DNA of 64,000 nt from Martelella lutilitoris (GTDB lineage Bacteria; Pseudomonadota; Alphaproteobacteria; Rhizobiales; Rhizobiaceae): NCBI RefSeq assembly GCF_016598595.1, contig NZ_CP066787.1, positions 1-64,000 on the forward strand. Reading direction: 5' to 3'. The translations under genes and the position numbers were made by a program. Under the pieces are notes generated by a model that did no database searches, was not told the DNA's origin, and saw only the letters and a program-made list of their open reading frames with translations. Below are positions 8,188 to 17,075 of the stretch, piece after piece; position 1 is the first letter of the stretch; the number at the start of each line of letters is the position of its first letter.

Positions 8188-8877
8188 ATGACGAATTTTC
8201 TGCTCGCGATTTTCGCTTTCCTGCTGGCCCATGTCATTCCGCCGGCGCCCCCCGTGCGGACAAGGCTGATCGCCCTGCTAGGGCGTCCTGTCTATCTCTT
8301 CGCCTATTCTTTTCTGTCGATCCTGCTTCTGGTCTGGATCATCGTCGCGGCCCGGCAGGCACCGTTGATTTATCTCTGGTATCCAGCGCCCTGGCAGGCT
8401 CTTGTGCCCGTAATCGCGATGCCGTTCGCCTTCTGGTTCATCACAGCCGGGCTTGCGGCGCAAAACCGGCTTTCGATCACCTTCCGGCGCAGTGGCGAGG
8501 CGGGCGCGCATGGCCCGATCACCGCCATAACCCGCCACCCCGTGCTGATCGGTTTTCTGATCTGGTCGCTCGCCCATATTCCGCCGAACGGGGATGTCGT
8601 GTCGCTGATCCTGTTTGGCGGCATGGGGTTGCTCGCGCTTGCCGGAATACCTGTGCTCGACCGTCGTGCGCGCCGCCGGTTGGGCGATGGCGAGTGGGCG
8701 ACGGTGCGCGCGCAAACCTCCGTTGTGCCATTTCTGGCGCTCATTGAAGGGCGCACGCATCTGCGGATGGATCGAGACTTCTGGCTCTGGACCAGCCTTG
8801 GGCTGGCCTTCTATGTCTGGTTCCTGTTGCAGGGACACCGTCTGCTGATCGGCGTCGATCCGATGGCCTGGCTGTAA
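8188..8877 (+). CDS. nnrU: NnrU family membrane protein
   Basis: The 229-residue protein has about six membrane helices and the NnrU signatures HVIPPAPPVR near the start, ITRHPVLIGFLIWSLAHIPPNGD in the middle and QTSVVPFLALIEGR near the end. NnrU is an isoprenylcysteine methyltransferase-like membrane protein required in some denitrifiers for nitrite/NO reduction; its exact activity is unsettled. The gene is alone on the plus strand, divergent from nsrR and convergent with nnrS. Confidence 0.88.
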   Translation: MTNFLLAIFAFLLAHVIPPAPPVRTRLIALLGRPVYLFAYSFLSILLLVWIIVAARQAPLIYLWYPAPWQALVPVIAMPFAFWFITAGLAAQNRLSITFRRSGEAGAHGPITAITRHPVLIGFLIWSLAHIPPNGDVVSLILFGGMGLLALAGIPVLDRRARRRLGDGEWATVRAQTSVVPFLALIEGRTHLRMDRDFWLWTSLGLAFYVWFLLQGHRLLIGVDPMAWL

Positions 8878-8882
8878 CCGTT

Positions 8883-10076
8883 TCAGCCGCGAGGCCTGAG
8901 CAGCATTGGTCCGTAGACCACGCAGAAGCCGGCAAAGGCGAGAACCCACGCCAGACCGGCGAAGGGCATCAGCGTGAATGTCCAGTTGGGATTGAAAGCG
9001 GCCGCAAGACGCAGGACCAGTGCGATCATGATCGCCAGATAGATTGCCGCCGTTGCCGGCGGCGCCGTCAGCGGATGGCCGGTGTGGCCGCGGCTGGCGC
9101 GGGTCATGATTGCAAGCGTCATGCCGCCGATGGCGCCGACGGTCCAGCAGTGGATCGCCGCACTTTCAGCGCCCCCATCGCCCGTAAAGGCAGCATAGCC
9201 GGCGAAGACGAAGCCGAGACTGACCGGCAGGAACGCCAGATGCAGAATGAAGACCAGCGGCTCAGCCAGGGTTTTCAGTGGTCGCCAGCGCCATTGCCGG
9301 AACAGGTTGAAGGCACCGATGGCCATCAGCAGCAAACCCAGCACCGGCTCTTCTATGTCGAATGCAGGGAACACGACCCATGCGCAGAGACCGGCAGCGC
9401 TCATCACCATCACGAACCGGTCGAATTGGCCGAAAGCAGGCGGAAGAACCGGAGAACCCTGCTTCTTGAGCCAGTTTCGGGTGAAGCTTGGAACCACCCG
9501 GCCGCCGATGATCTGGATCAGCATGATGATGAGGGCGATCGCGGCGCGTTCGGCATAGACCGACGTGCCGTAGCGGCTGTTTTCGTAGTAAAACAGGATC
9601 TGCGTGGTGGTAAAAAGGGTGAGAACCAAGACCACCTTCAGGTTCCGCCAGTTACGCCCGGCCAGAATTTCCCGCGTCAGAAACCCGATCAGCGCCAGCG
9701 GGAAAGCGAGGGCAGCGAGATAGACAAGGGCGGGCGTCAGCGAAGCCGAAAAGGCGACGAGGACCCGCGCGCCAAGCCAGAGGCCAAACAGGCCCGCAAG
9801 CGGCCAGCCGACCACCGGCAGACGGCCCGTCCAGTTGGGAACGGCGGTCAGAAGAAAGCCGGCGATGATCGCTGGAACATAGCCGTAAAGCAGTTCGTGC
9901 ACATGCCATGAGACGGGCGTGAACATGCTCGGCACTTGAATAAAGCCCAGATACCACGGCACCCAGAGTGCGATCAGCAGGGCGGCGTCAAGCGCGCCGA
10001 AAAGGAAGAAGGGCCGGAAACCATAGCTGAAAATCGCCGGTCCCTGCCATGCGCGCAGTCTTGCCATTGTCGTCAT
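8883..10076 (-). CDS. nnrS: NnrS family haem-copper membrane protein (copy 1)
   Basis: The 397-residue protein has about twelve membrane helices and conserved NnrS motifs: FSYGFRPFFL, WHVHELLYGY, GGRVVPSFTRNW and the late HCWTVGAIGGMTLAIMTRASRGHTG. Family members contribute to tolerance of NO stress. I chose the ATG at 10076 because GAGAAG lies 8 bases upstream; a TTG at 10091 is also open. It is the last gene of a long minus-strand operon (pseudoazurin, ABC importer, NnrS copy 2, NnrS copy 1), with 8 bases between the NnrS genes. Confidence 0.9.
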   Translation of the reverse strand: MTTMARLRAWQGPAIFSYGFRPFFLFGALDAALLIALWVPWYLGFIQVPSMFTPVSWHVHELLYGYVPAIIAGFLLTAVPNWTGRLPVVGWPLAGLFGLWLGARVLVAFSASLTPALVYLAALAFPLALIGFLTREILAGRNWRNLKVVLVLTLFTTTQILFYYENSRYGTSVYAERAAIALIIMLIQIIGGRVVPSFTRNWLKKQGSPVLPPAFGQFDRFVMVMSAAGLCAWVVFPAFDIEEPVLGLLLMAIGAFNLFRQWRWRPLKTLAEPLVFILHLAFLPVSLGFVFAGYAAFTGDGGAESAAIHCWTVGAIGGMTLAIMTRASRGHTGHPLTAPPATAAIYLAIMIALVLRLAAAFNPNWTFTLMPFAGLAWVLAFAGFCVVYGPMLLRPRG

Positions 10077-10084
10077 TGTTCTTC

Positions 10085-11305
10085 TCAGCAATCATGTTGG
10101 TTGAGTGTTGCAGGATCGGCGAACGCTGGCCAGTAGACCCTGAGCCAGAGCAGAAAGCCGCCGGCCCAGAAAATTGCCGCCACTGCGTGGTGGTGACCGA
10201 CGAGCCCGGACGCGATCCCGAATTCTGGAAGAGTTCGGATTGCGATCGCGATGACGATCAGTGCGATTGTAATCTTCGTCGCCACGGAGAATGCGAGCGG
10301 CTGACCCGTGTGTCTTAATCCGGCAATGCAGAAGACCGCGATGACGCCGAGGCCAAGCCCTCCCATCAGGGCTATGTGCAGGCCGGTGGTTTCCATTACC
10401 GGCAGCCCTAGCCGGGCGCAGCCGATCGCGATGAGGCCGATGCCTGCCAGCGCGCTTGATCCGGCCAGCACTGCGATTTCAGCCCGGAAAAAAGCGCGTC
10501 CGACGAAAGCTTCGGCCACGCGGTCGAGAAAGGCCGCACCGGCGGCGATGAAGACAAATCCCGTGACCTCGGAGGACAATCCGGAAAGTTCCGCCGCGAT
10601 CAGGATGGTCATCACACCGGGGGCGAGATTGAGACGCCCGGGATGCGGCCTGAACGGGGATGTCTCTCCCGAAGGATCCAGAATGTCGTTGGTAACGGGC
10701 ACTGTGATGCGTGCCAGAGCAAGACCGAGCAGCCCGAGGAAGATGAAACCCGAAAGGTGGGTGAAAAGCTGCGCATGTTCCACGTTTCCGGTGGCGAAGG
10801 CATAACGCGTTGCCGTTTCGCAAAGCCACAGGCCTGCAAGCCAAAGGATAAAACCGGTCAGTCTGCTGTTCTTCTTGTCCAGGCTGACGCGAAGCACATA
10901 GGCCGCAAGAAAGCCGGTCCAGACAATATCCGTGATGGCGCCTATCCAAAAAACACCCTCAGCGCCGACCAGCCCGCAAATGCGTGCAACACCCCAGATT
11001 GCCGCGAGTGCATAGAGCGCCTTGCCGCGAAGGCGCGGCGTGTCCGTCCATTCCGGGATGGCCGTTGTTAAGAAGCCCAGAAGTGCAGCGCCGAACGCTC
11101 CGATGATCATCTCGTGCACATGCCAGATGCTCGGTGGTATTGCCCCAACCGCGGGAAGTTCGTAGCCATGGACCACCACCCACAGGAACGGCCAGACGGC
11201 CGCGTAGAGGGCGCTCAAGGGGAAGAACAGCCGGAAACCTTCATCGCCGAGAACGTGCAGGAAGCTGCGCCGGCCGCGCAGAACGGATGTATCGACAAGG
11301 CTCAT
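10085..11305 (-). CDS. NnrS family protein (copy 2, divergent paralogue)
   Basis: The 406-residue protein also has about twelve helices, with EGFRLFFPLSALYAAVWPF, IWHVHEMIIGAFGAALLGFLTTAIPEW and a C-terminal LVGHHHAVAAIFWAGGF segment. It aligns in layout with the neighbouring NnrS but the sequences differ widely, so this is not a recent duplication. Its ATG overlaps the ATPase stop (ATGA), and the next nnrS starts 8 bases after its stop. Two unlike NnrS proteins in one operon suggest distinct partner roles in NO handling. Confidence 0.8.
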   Translation of the reverse strand: MSLVDTSVLRGRRSFLHVLGDEGFRLFFPLSALYAAVWPFLWVVVHGYELPAVGAIPPSIWHVHEMIIGAFGAALLGFLTTAIPEWTDTPRLRGKALYALAAIWGVARICGLVGAEGVFWIGAITDIVWTGFLAAYVLRVSLDKKNSRLTGFILWLAGLWLCETATRYAFATGNVEHAQLFTHLSGFIFLGLLGLALARITVPVTNDILDPSGETSPFRPHPGRLNLAPGVMTILIAAELSGLSSEVTGFVFIAAGAAFLDRVAEAFVGRAFFRAEIAVLAGSSALAGIGLIAIGCARLGLPVMETTGLHIALMGGLGLGVIAVFCIAGLRHTGQPLAFSVATKITIALIVIAIAIRTLPEFGIASGLVGHHHAVAAIFWAGGFLLWLRVYWPAFADPATLNQHDC

Positions 11306-12054
11306 CCGCTCATCCTTTCGTCGACGTCGTGAATATGACGAAAGGCGGTGTCTTCGCGTATCCAGCGCTGCGAAAGCGCGAAAAGCTCGGCATCGTCGCG
11401 CATGCCAGGCGTTCCGGGAACCAGACGTTCGCCGACAATCCCGCCGCCGCCGACATCCAGCACGGCCACTCGGTGGGCTATCCGTGCGGCTTCCATCAGA
11501 TCGTGGGTCACGAAGATACCGCCGAAGCTGGACGATTGCGTCGCGGCGATCACGAGATCCTGCATCCGCCGTTTCAGTGCAACATCCAAAGCGGTGAAAG
11601 GCTCATCGAAATAGATAAAGTCCGGCGCGACAATCAACGCGCGCGCGATTGCGCAGCGCTGGCGCATTCCGCCGGAAAGCTCGCCCGGATATTTTTCAAG
11701 GTCGTCCGGTAGGAGTGCGACCTTGGCTGCAACAGACTTCAACCTCGCCCTGGCCTCCCGGCGCGAGGTGCCGGAGATCCTCAAGGGATAGACGATATTT
11801 TCGGCCGCCGTGGCCCAGGGCAGCAATCTCGGTTCCTGAAAAATCATCGCATGGCGTTTGTAATTGCGCTCAACCCGACCGCCGATTGGCGTCAGCAAGT
11901 CAGCAGCAAGGTGAACCAGCGTGCTTTTTCCGCTGCCGGAGGGTCCAACCAGGGCGACGATCTCGGACGCTGGTACCTCAAGGTCGATATGGTCCAACAC
12001 CGTGCGGCCGAGATAGGCATGACGGAGCCCTTTCAGGGTGAGGCCGGTCTTCAT
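11302..12054 (-). CDS. ABC transporter ATPase, nitrate/sulfonate/taurine type
   Basis: The 250-residue ATPase has Walker A (GPSGSGKST), Q-loop (FQEPRLLPW), signature (LSGGMRQR), Walker B (FIYFDEPF) and switch His (VTHD). The FQEPRLLPW form is typical of the SsuB/TauB/NrtD class. Its ATG at 12054 overlaps the permease stop, and its stop overlaps the NnrS copy 2 start, so it is inside one operon. The substrate is unknown. Its position between pseudoazurin and NnrS genes suggests a task linked to nitrogen oxide reduction. Confidence 0.85.
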   Translation of the reverse strand: MKTGLTLKGLRHAYLGRTVLDHIDLEVPASEIVALVGPSGSGKSTLVHLAADLLTPIGGRVERNYKRHAMIFQEPRLLPWATAAENIVYPLRISGTSRREARARLKSVAAKVALLPDDLEKYPGELSGGMRQRCAIARALIVAPDFIYFDEPFTALDVALKRRMQDLVIAATQSSSFGGIFVTHDLMEAARIAHRVAVLDVGGGGIVGERLVPGTPGMRDDAELFALSQRWIREDTAFRHIHDVDERMSG

Positions 12055-12893
12055 CGTTTGACCCCCCACGGAATTTCGGCTCGTCGCCAGCGCTCGAACT
12101 CGGACCGGATTGGATGGATGACGCCATATTCGAAGATCAGCAGCGCGATCACCGCGATCATGACCCAGGCGAGCGCCTGCGTGATATCGAGATAACTGCG
12201 GGCTGCCGACAGTTCGCCGCCGATTCCGCCGACATTGGCCAGCAGTTCGGCCATGACCGCGACCTTGAAAGACATGCCGAGGGCCAGCGTCAGGGCGGGA
12301 AACAGATGGGCAGTGAGTTGTCGCAGACGCAGGCTTGTCATCCTGCGCCAGGCATTTGCGCCGAAGACGCGCGCCATGTCATCGAGCTTCCGGTCGCGGC
12401 TCAGAATACCCTCGGCCGTTCCCGCAAAGATGATGGGGACGGCCGTCACCACCACAGTTGCGATGACGGTTCCGTCGCCCGCGCCGAACCAGATCAGGGC
12501 CAGAACAATCCAGGCGATCGGCGGCACGCCGATCAGGATCGTGATCAGCGGCCGCGCTAGTCGGATCGTTGCCGGGGAATGGCCGGCGACCACGCCGAGC
12601 AACGCACCGGAAAACGCGGAGAGGAGGAAGCCCTGGAGCGCACGTCCGACAGTCTGCGCGATCAGCGACCATGCGGCTGGATCGGACAGGATCGACCATG
12701 TGGCGGTAAGTGTTGCAATCGGGGAGGGCAGAATGAACGCCCCCCATTGCTCGTGCCCGTATTGCCAGACGGCGGCAAGCAGCGAAAATGCTGCCAGCCC
12801 CGCAAAGCCGGACCAGAGAAACTGCCCGGTCCGGCCGAGGCGATCCAGCACGGGGCGCAAGACGCTTGCGCTAAAGTAGGTAAAATCCGTCAT
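12051..12893 (-). CDS. ABC transporter permease, SsuC/TauC type
   Basis: The 280-residue protein has about six membrane helices and the cytoplasmic EAA-like loop (AEGILSRDRKLDDMARVFGANAWRRM) that contacts the ATPase. The segment GVPPIAWIVLALIWFGAGDGT is characteristic of nitrate/sulfonate/thiamine-precursor importers. I prefer the ATG at 12893, which overlaps the end of the binding-protein gene by 23 bases; a longer in-frame start adds an unlikely leader. It is the third gene of the pseudoazurin-nnrS operon. Confidence 0.83.
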   Translation of the reverse strand: MTDFTYFSASVLRPVLDRLGRTGQFLWSGFAGLAAFSLLAAVWQYGHEQWGAFILPSPIATLTATWSILSDPAAWSLIAQTVGRALQGFLLSAFSGALLGVVAGHSPATIRLARPLITILIGVPPIAWIVLALIWFGAGDGTVIATVVVTAVPIIFAGTAEGILSRDRKLDDMARVFGANAWRRMTSLRLRQLTAHLFPALTLALGMSFKVAVMAELLANVGGIGGELSAARSYLDITQALAWVMIAVIALLIFEYGVIHPIRSEFERWRRAEIPWGVKR

Positions 12894-13887
12894 CAGGAAG
12901 CTTTCCGCCGATAATGCCGGGATCGCTGTCGGCAAGGATCGACAACAGGGATTCGATTGCCGGTCGCGCCGTGGTTGCCTGTGTTGCCGTCAGGTTGGAA
13001 TAGCCGATCGCTTCTTTCAGAACAGGCCAGGGCATGCCAAGCGCAGAGGCCGCGTTGTTGGCGGCTTCTGCCGGCTCTGCGTTGACGGCGGCCGTTGCCG
13101 CAACCAGTGCCTGATGAAGTTCGGGGATGAGGGTTCCATTGTCTTCGAGGAATGGCTCTGTCACCGCAAGGCCTGCCTGCGGCAGAACCGGCGGCACATT
13201 CATCGTCTCGCCCCAGGCTTTCTGCACGTCGATTGCGCGGGTGACTGTCACACCCGCGGCCTTGCCTTTGATGATGGCGGCTGAAGCGGCCGGCTCCGGC
13301 ACAAGCGCGGCGTCGATCCTGCCGCTCAGCAGGAGTTGCATGGCTTCGATTGGCGTGCCGGTGGTGTCGAGCGAAAGGTCTTGTTGGGGATTGATATCGT
13401 GGGCCTTGAAAAGTCGCTTGAGGATTAGATCGGGCGTGTCGTTGCGGAACGGGACCGCAAGCTTTCTGCCGCGCAAGGCTGCGACCGTTTGCAGAGACGG
13501 GTCGGTGACGATGATATAGAGCAGTCCGTTGGTCAGCGTGTTGACAAGCCGAACGCCGAAGCCGCGATTATACATGTTGGCGGCTGCCTGGACCGGCATC
13601 ACCACTAGCGACATCTGGCCGGAGGTGATCCCGGCACGGACTTCGTCGGGATTGCGCCAGACGTTGAATGCGGCCTTATCGGCGATCTTCGAGAACGCGC
13701 CCGTGGCCGCGGCCTGAGCGAGCGTGATCGACGGTCCGGCAGGCGGCCCGGATAGCGATATTTGCGCAAGCGGCGCCGCGGCTGCGGCATGGCCCGCGCC
13801 AAAGCCGATTGCGGGCAGGCTTGCCATGCCGGCCATTCCGGTAAGGAACGTGCGGCGGCGAAGTGGGAAGGTTTTCAGGCCGTTCAT
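12871..13887 (-). CDS. Tat-exported ABC substrate-binding protein
   Basis: The 338-residue protein begins with a twin-arginine signal (RRRTFLTGMAG) and an Ala-rich cleavage region. The mature part fits the SsuA/ThiY/NMT1 class: alternating lobes with PDLILKRLFKAHDINPQQDL and LLSGRIDAALVPEPAAS. It follows pseudoazurin by 85 bases and overlaps the permease gene. Tat export suits a protein that folds, or takes up a cofactor, before export. The ligand cannot be told from sequence; in this context it may relate to cofactor or metal supply for N-oxide reductases. Confidence 0.8.
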   Translation of the reverse strand: MNGLKTFPLRRRTFLTGMAGMASLPAIGFGAGHAAAAAPLAQISLSGPPAGPSITLAQAAATGAFSKIADKAAFNVWRNPDEVRAGITSGQMSLVVMPVQAAANMYNRGFGVRLVNTLTNGLLYIIVTDPSLQTVAALRGRKLAVPFRNDTPDLILKRLFKAHDINPQQDLSLDTTGTPIEAMQLLLSGRIDAALVPEPAASAAIIKGKAAGVTVTRAIDVQKAWGETMNVPPVLPQAGLAVTEPFLEDNGTLIPELHQALVAATAAVNAEPAEAANNAASALGMPWPVLKEAIGYSNLTATQATTARPAIESLLSILADSDPGIIGGKLPDDGFYLL

Positions 13888-13972
13888 GAGGGATTCCTTT
13901 CGACTGCTTCAGGACAGTCGATCTGCTTGTCGGGATGGGCCATCGAAGATTTCCTTTTGCATGTCGTAGCGT

Positions 13973-14401
13973 TCAAAGCGCGTCGAGATAAGCCTCGAAC
14001 CGCTTGCGCGCGCGTGGCGGGACACGACGGCTGACGAGGCCGTCAGGCGCCTGTACGTCACCGACCGCGATGATCATGACCATGCCCATGGCGTAATGCG
14101 GTTTGCACTTGATGGCGTAAACGCCCTCGGTATCGGGCGAAAACAAGACTTCCTCGTTCAGCCGACCCTCGAAGCCGGCTGCACCTTCGGGAACCATGCC
14201 GTCAATGGTTTCGGCATTGTGTCCCCGGTCGGCGGCAACAAAGCGCACAGTATCGCCGGGCTCAATGACGAGCAGACCGGGCTCGAACACCATGATGCCA
14301 TCGTCACCCCGGTTGAGCATGTTCACGACATGATCTGCGGCCCGCACCGGGGCCATCGTGGTGGTCAGGACGAGAAACGAGAGGGCGAAGATGCGGAACA
14401 T
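13973..14401 (-). CDS. pseudoazurin, periplasmic blue copper electron carrier
   Basis: The 142-residue protein has a signal peptide (cut near PVRA) and a type 1 copper site: His61 in GHNAET, then Cys99, His102 and Met107 in CKPHYAMGM. This is the Cys-x-Pro-His-Tyr-x-Met-Gly-Met pattern of pseudoazurins. Such proteins pass electrons from the bc1 complex or cytochromes to copper nitrite reductase and nitrous oxide reductase. It is the first gene of the long operon ending with nnrS. An NsrR-like dyad lies about 52 bases upstream. The reductases it would serve are not in this window. Confidence 0.9.
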   Translation of the reverse strand: MFRIFALSFLVLTTTMAPVRAADHVVNMLNRGDDGIMVFEPGLLVIEPGDTVRFVAADRGHNAETIDGMVPEGAAGFEGRLNEEVLFSPDTEGVYAIKCKPHYAMGMVMIIAVGDVQAPDGLVSRRVPPRARKRFEAYLDAL

Positions 14402-14452
14402 GGGGGCACCGGTCAGTGTATCGGCCAGTCCTTAGCGACCGAGTCAGAATAA

Positions 14453-14475
14453 AACATGTATTTTATACTCATCTT
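14453..14475. promoter_or_regulatory. NsrR-like dyad in the pseudoazurin promoter
   Basis: On the minus strand the site reads AAGATGAGTATAAAATACAT followed by GTT. The known NsrR consensus is an AAGATGyATTT half-site facing its complement, and this matches most positions. It also shares the CATG...TCAT outline of the dyads at 3452 and 5004. It lies just upstream of the pseudoazurin gene, where a repressor would block transcription. Confidence 0.5.
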
Positions 14476-14479
14476 TTAT

Positions 14480-14773
14480 GGTGACGGTCAACGATTGCTG
14501 CTAGGGCGGGTCAAGTTGACGCAGTGCGACCGGCTATTAGCGCATCCTGCGATGCCGACGAGCCTTGAACGGTATGAAACCAATAGCCGGCTGCTCGACA
14601 GTGATCGGACGAACTGGCTTCAGAAACATTCAGCGCAAATGCTGGGAATCATATGCCGGCAATGGTCTTGATGACCGGCGGGCAGGGTGTGCGTCTGACG
14701 ACGCGTTTCGACCACGAACAACGTATGAGGACAAGCTTCGTGTCATGGCGAGCTCCGCGTGTCGTTCTGTTGG
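14480..14773. other. intergenic, no gene recognised
   Basis: The region between the pseudoazurin promoter and the AraC remnant has only short frames without recognisable similarity. Nothing further was identified. Confidence 0.4.
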
Positions 14774-14981
14774 TCAAACGGCGCCATAGCGGCTGGGCAG
14801 AACGCCTTTTTCGGCGCGGAAGGCCTTGCTGAAGTGGCTCAGATTTTCGAAGCCGACGGCGAGGGCGGCTTCGGTCACGCTTGCGCCGGCCGAAATCAGG
14901 TCGGCGGCGGCTTCGATCCGGGTTGTCCGCAGGTAGGCGTGGATCGATTTTCCGATTGTCAGGCGGAAACCCTCTTTCAAC
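14774..14981 (-). pseudogene. AraC-family regulator, C-terminal fragment cut by an IS6 element
   Basis: The frame encodes LKEGFRLTIGKSIHAYLRTTRIEAAADLI and VTEAALAVGFENLSHFSKAFRAEKG, the two helix-turn-helix units that end AraC-type proteins. The sequence upstream is replaced at 14982 by the inverted repeat of the IS6100-like element, so the N-terminal part is gone. No matching N-terminal piece is found on the other side of the element. Confidence 0.8.
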
Positions 14982-15866
14982 GGCTCTGTTGCAAAAAAAT
15001 CCAGCTGGCAAGGCAAGGCCCTCATTTTCTGCTGTCAAGCGGTCTGACCTTGTAGATTCTGGGCGAGCAGTTCCACGGCTTCTGTCAACGCGCTCGGCCC
15101 GATACCAAAAGCACGTTCAACGATGCGCGCTTCCCCACGGATGTCTCGTGTCAGGTTGAAAATATTAGCCTGGCCCTTGCGCAACGCCCGCATGACCTCG
15201 AAGCCCTTGATCGTCGCATATGCCGTCTTCAACGTCTTGAACCCTCTGACGGGTTTGATCAGCTGCTTTAGCTTACCGTGGTCAGCTTCGACGACATTGT
15301 TCAGATATTTGACCTGCCGATGCACAAGGTCATTGGGGCATCTGCCTTCGGCCTTCAACTGCGCGATGGCAATCCCATAGGTCGGCGCTTTGTCAGTGTT
15401 GATGAAAGTCGGCTTTTCCCAGTCTTTCAGGCCGTTCAAAGCTTTGCCGAGGAAGCGCTTGGCCGCTTTGGCATTGCGTGTCGGAGACAGGTAGAAATCG
15501 ATCGTGTTGCCGAATTTGTCGACGGCCCGATACAGATAGGTCCATTTGCCGCGAACCTTCACATAGGTTTCGTCAACGCGCCAGCTCGTTGACTGTGGTC
15601 GGTGCCAATGCCAGCGCAGCCGTTTTTCGATCTCCTGCGCGTATTTCTGGACCCAGCGATAAATCGTGGAATGATCGACGGGCACACCGCGCTCACCCAT
15701 CATCTGTTCAAGATCGCGGTAGCTGATCCCATAGCGGCAATACCACCGCACCGCCCATAAAATCACGTCACCCTGAAAATGACGCCACTTGAAATCGCTC
15801 ATCAAAAGTCCCGCTGAAAATTGTCCGCACTCTTTCGGGCATCGGCAAAATTTTTGCAACAGAGCC
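14982..15866 (-). mobile_element. IS6-family element, IS6100-like (885 bp)
   Basis: The ends are inverted repeats beginning GGCTCTGTTGCAAAAA (left, 14982) and its complement ending at 15866. Size and repeat sequence fit the IS6100/IS26 group. The 8 bases on each side (CTTTCAAC and CCCTGCTT) do not match, so there is no target duplication. The element lies between an AraC fragment and a Tn3 transposase fragment, which indicates that it has mediated a rearrangement. Confidence 0.88.
15035..15802 (-). CDS. IS6-family (IS6100-like) DDE transposase
   Basis: The 255-residue protein starts MSDFKWRHFQGDVILWAVRW and contains the helix-turn-helix ISYRDLEQMMGERGVPVDHSTIYRW and the DDE core: WRVDETYVKVRGKWTYLYRA, NTDKAPTYG and NNVVEADHGKLKQL. 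The ATG at 15802 corresponds to the usual start of the family. The gene appears intact. This family transposes by a copy-out route that creates cointegrates and deletions of flanking DNA. Confidence 0.92.
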   Translation of the reverse strand: MSDFKWRHFQGDVILWAVRWYCRYGISYRDLEQMMGERGVPVDHSTIYRWVQKYAQEIEKRLRWHWHRPQSTSWRVDETYVKVRGKWTYLYRAVDKFGNTIDFYLSPTRNAKAAKRFLGKALNGLKDWEKPTFINTDKAPTYGIAIAQLKAEGRCPNDLVHRQVKYLNNVVEADHGKLKQLIKPVRGFKTLKTAYATIKGFEVMRALRKGQANIFNLTRDIRGEARIVERAFGIGPSALTEAVELLAQNLQGQTA

Positions 15867-16840
15867 CCCTGCTTTGGGGCAACGGGAAATCGGCCTCTTT
15901 AGATGGCAAATTCTTCCGCGCCAGCGACCGGGCCGCCAAGCACGGCGACATCAATTTGCACTACGGCGATGAGCCAGGGACAAAATTCTACAGTCATCTA
16001 TCCGACCAGTACGGGTATTTCGGAATATTACCTATCAGCCCGACGGAAAGCGAAGCGGCTTATGTTCTCGACGGACTCTTTGACCACGAAACGATTTTGG
16101 AAATCGATGAGCATTTTACCGATACCGGTGGCGCCAGCGATCATATCTTCGCGCTATTCGCCCTGATTGGCAAACGCTTTGCACCACGGCTCCGCAACAT
16201 AAAAGACCGGAAATTCCACGCCTTCGAAAAAGGCGATGTATATCCCGGGATAGAAAACCACATCGGAGCGCCCATCAATACGGCGCTTATTCTCGACCAT
16301 TGGGATGATTTGCTGCGCCTGGCCGCCTCGGTCACTGCACGCCTTGTCGCACCCTCGATGATCCTCATGAGGTTTTCGGCTTCCTCGGAATCAAACAACC
16401 TAGCCAGAGCATTACGAGAAATCGGCCGCATTGAGCGAACGCTGTTCAAGATTGAGTGGTATTCCAGCCCTTCGTTGCGTAGACGCTGCCAAGCTGGCCT
16501 GAATAAAGGGGAGGCTGCCCGCAAACTGAAGCGCGCAGTCTTTTTCCATGAACGCGGTGAAATCCGCGATCGTTCCTACGACAGCCAAGCTTTCCGAGCA
16601 TCCGGTCTCAATCTTGTTGTCAGCGCCATTGTTCACTGGAACACAGTTTATCTCAGTCGCGCGGTTGCTCATCTGCGTCAAAGGGGGCGCTACATTCCCG
16701 ATGAACTGTTGAGGCACGTCTCGCCACTCAGTTGGGGGCACATAAATCTCACCGGTATATACTCCTGGGACTCTGAACAGCACATGCCAGGAGAGTTCAG
16801 CCCCTTGCGACTTCCGAACGGTCGCGCGGTTGCTGCATAA
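15867..16840 (+). pseudogene. tnpA: Tn3-family transposase, C-terminal fragment
   Basis: The frame encodes about 324 residues of the Tn3 DDE domain: INLHYGDEPGTKFYSHLSDQYG, HFTDTGGASDHIFALFALIGKRFAPRLRN, and the C-terminal VSAIVHWNTVYLSRAV and HVSPLSWGHINLTGIYSW. The N-terminal two thirds of TnpA are missing because the frame begins at the edge of the IS6100-like element. No resolvase or terminal repeat of a Tn3 transposon was found nearby. Confidence 0.88.
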
Positions 16841-16857
16841 AGTTCACATTTCGTTCG

Positions 16858-17028
16858 CTCTTAGCGGATGACGCGATCGGCGACCACTACGATCTGGCGA
16901 TGGGCCGCTGCGGACGCGATACGCCTGAGGAGATGACCGTCTTCAAGAATGGCGGCGGCGCCCATCTCGATACCATGATCGCCGCCTATATCGCCCGCGC
17001 CTGCGCCGAGGCGTCTCAGAACCCGTGA
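16858..17028 (+). pseudogene. ornithine cyclodeaminase family, C-terminal fragment
   Basis: The frame reads LADDAIGDHYDLAMGR and TPEEMTVFKNGGGAHLDTMIA up to a TGA at 17026. The (E)EMTVFKNGGG motif is the C-terminal signature of the ornithine cyclodeaminase/mu-crystallin family. It begins directly after the Tn3 fragment and lacks the N-terminal domain. It differs clearly from the intact cyclodeaminase at 23.2-24.3 kb, so it is not a recent duplicate of it. Confidence 0.75.
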
Positions 17029-17032
17029 TATT

Positions 17033-17063
17033 GCCGCTTCCCCAGGGTTAAAGTGGAAGCGGC
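17033..17063. terminator. weak hairpin between convergent genes
   Basis: Arms GCCGCTTCC and GGAAGCGGC enclose a 13-base loop between the cyclodeaminase remnant and the ureohydrolase stop. There is no long T-run, so termination strength is uncertain. Confidence 0.4.
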
Positions 17064-17075
17064 TCCTTCATCAGG

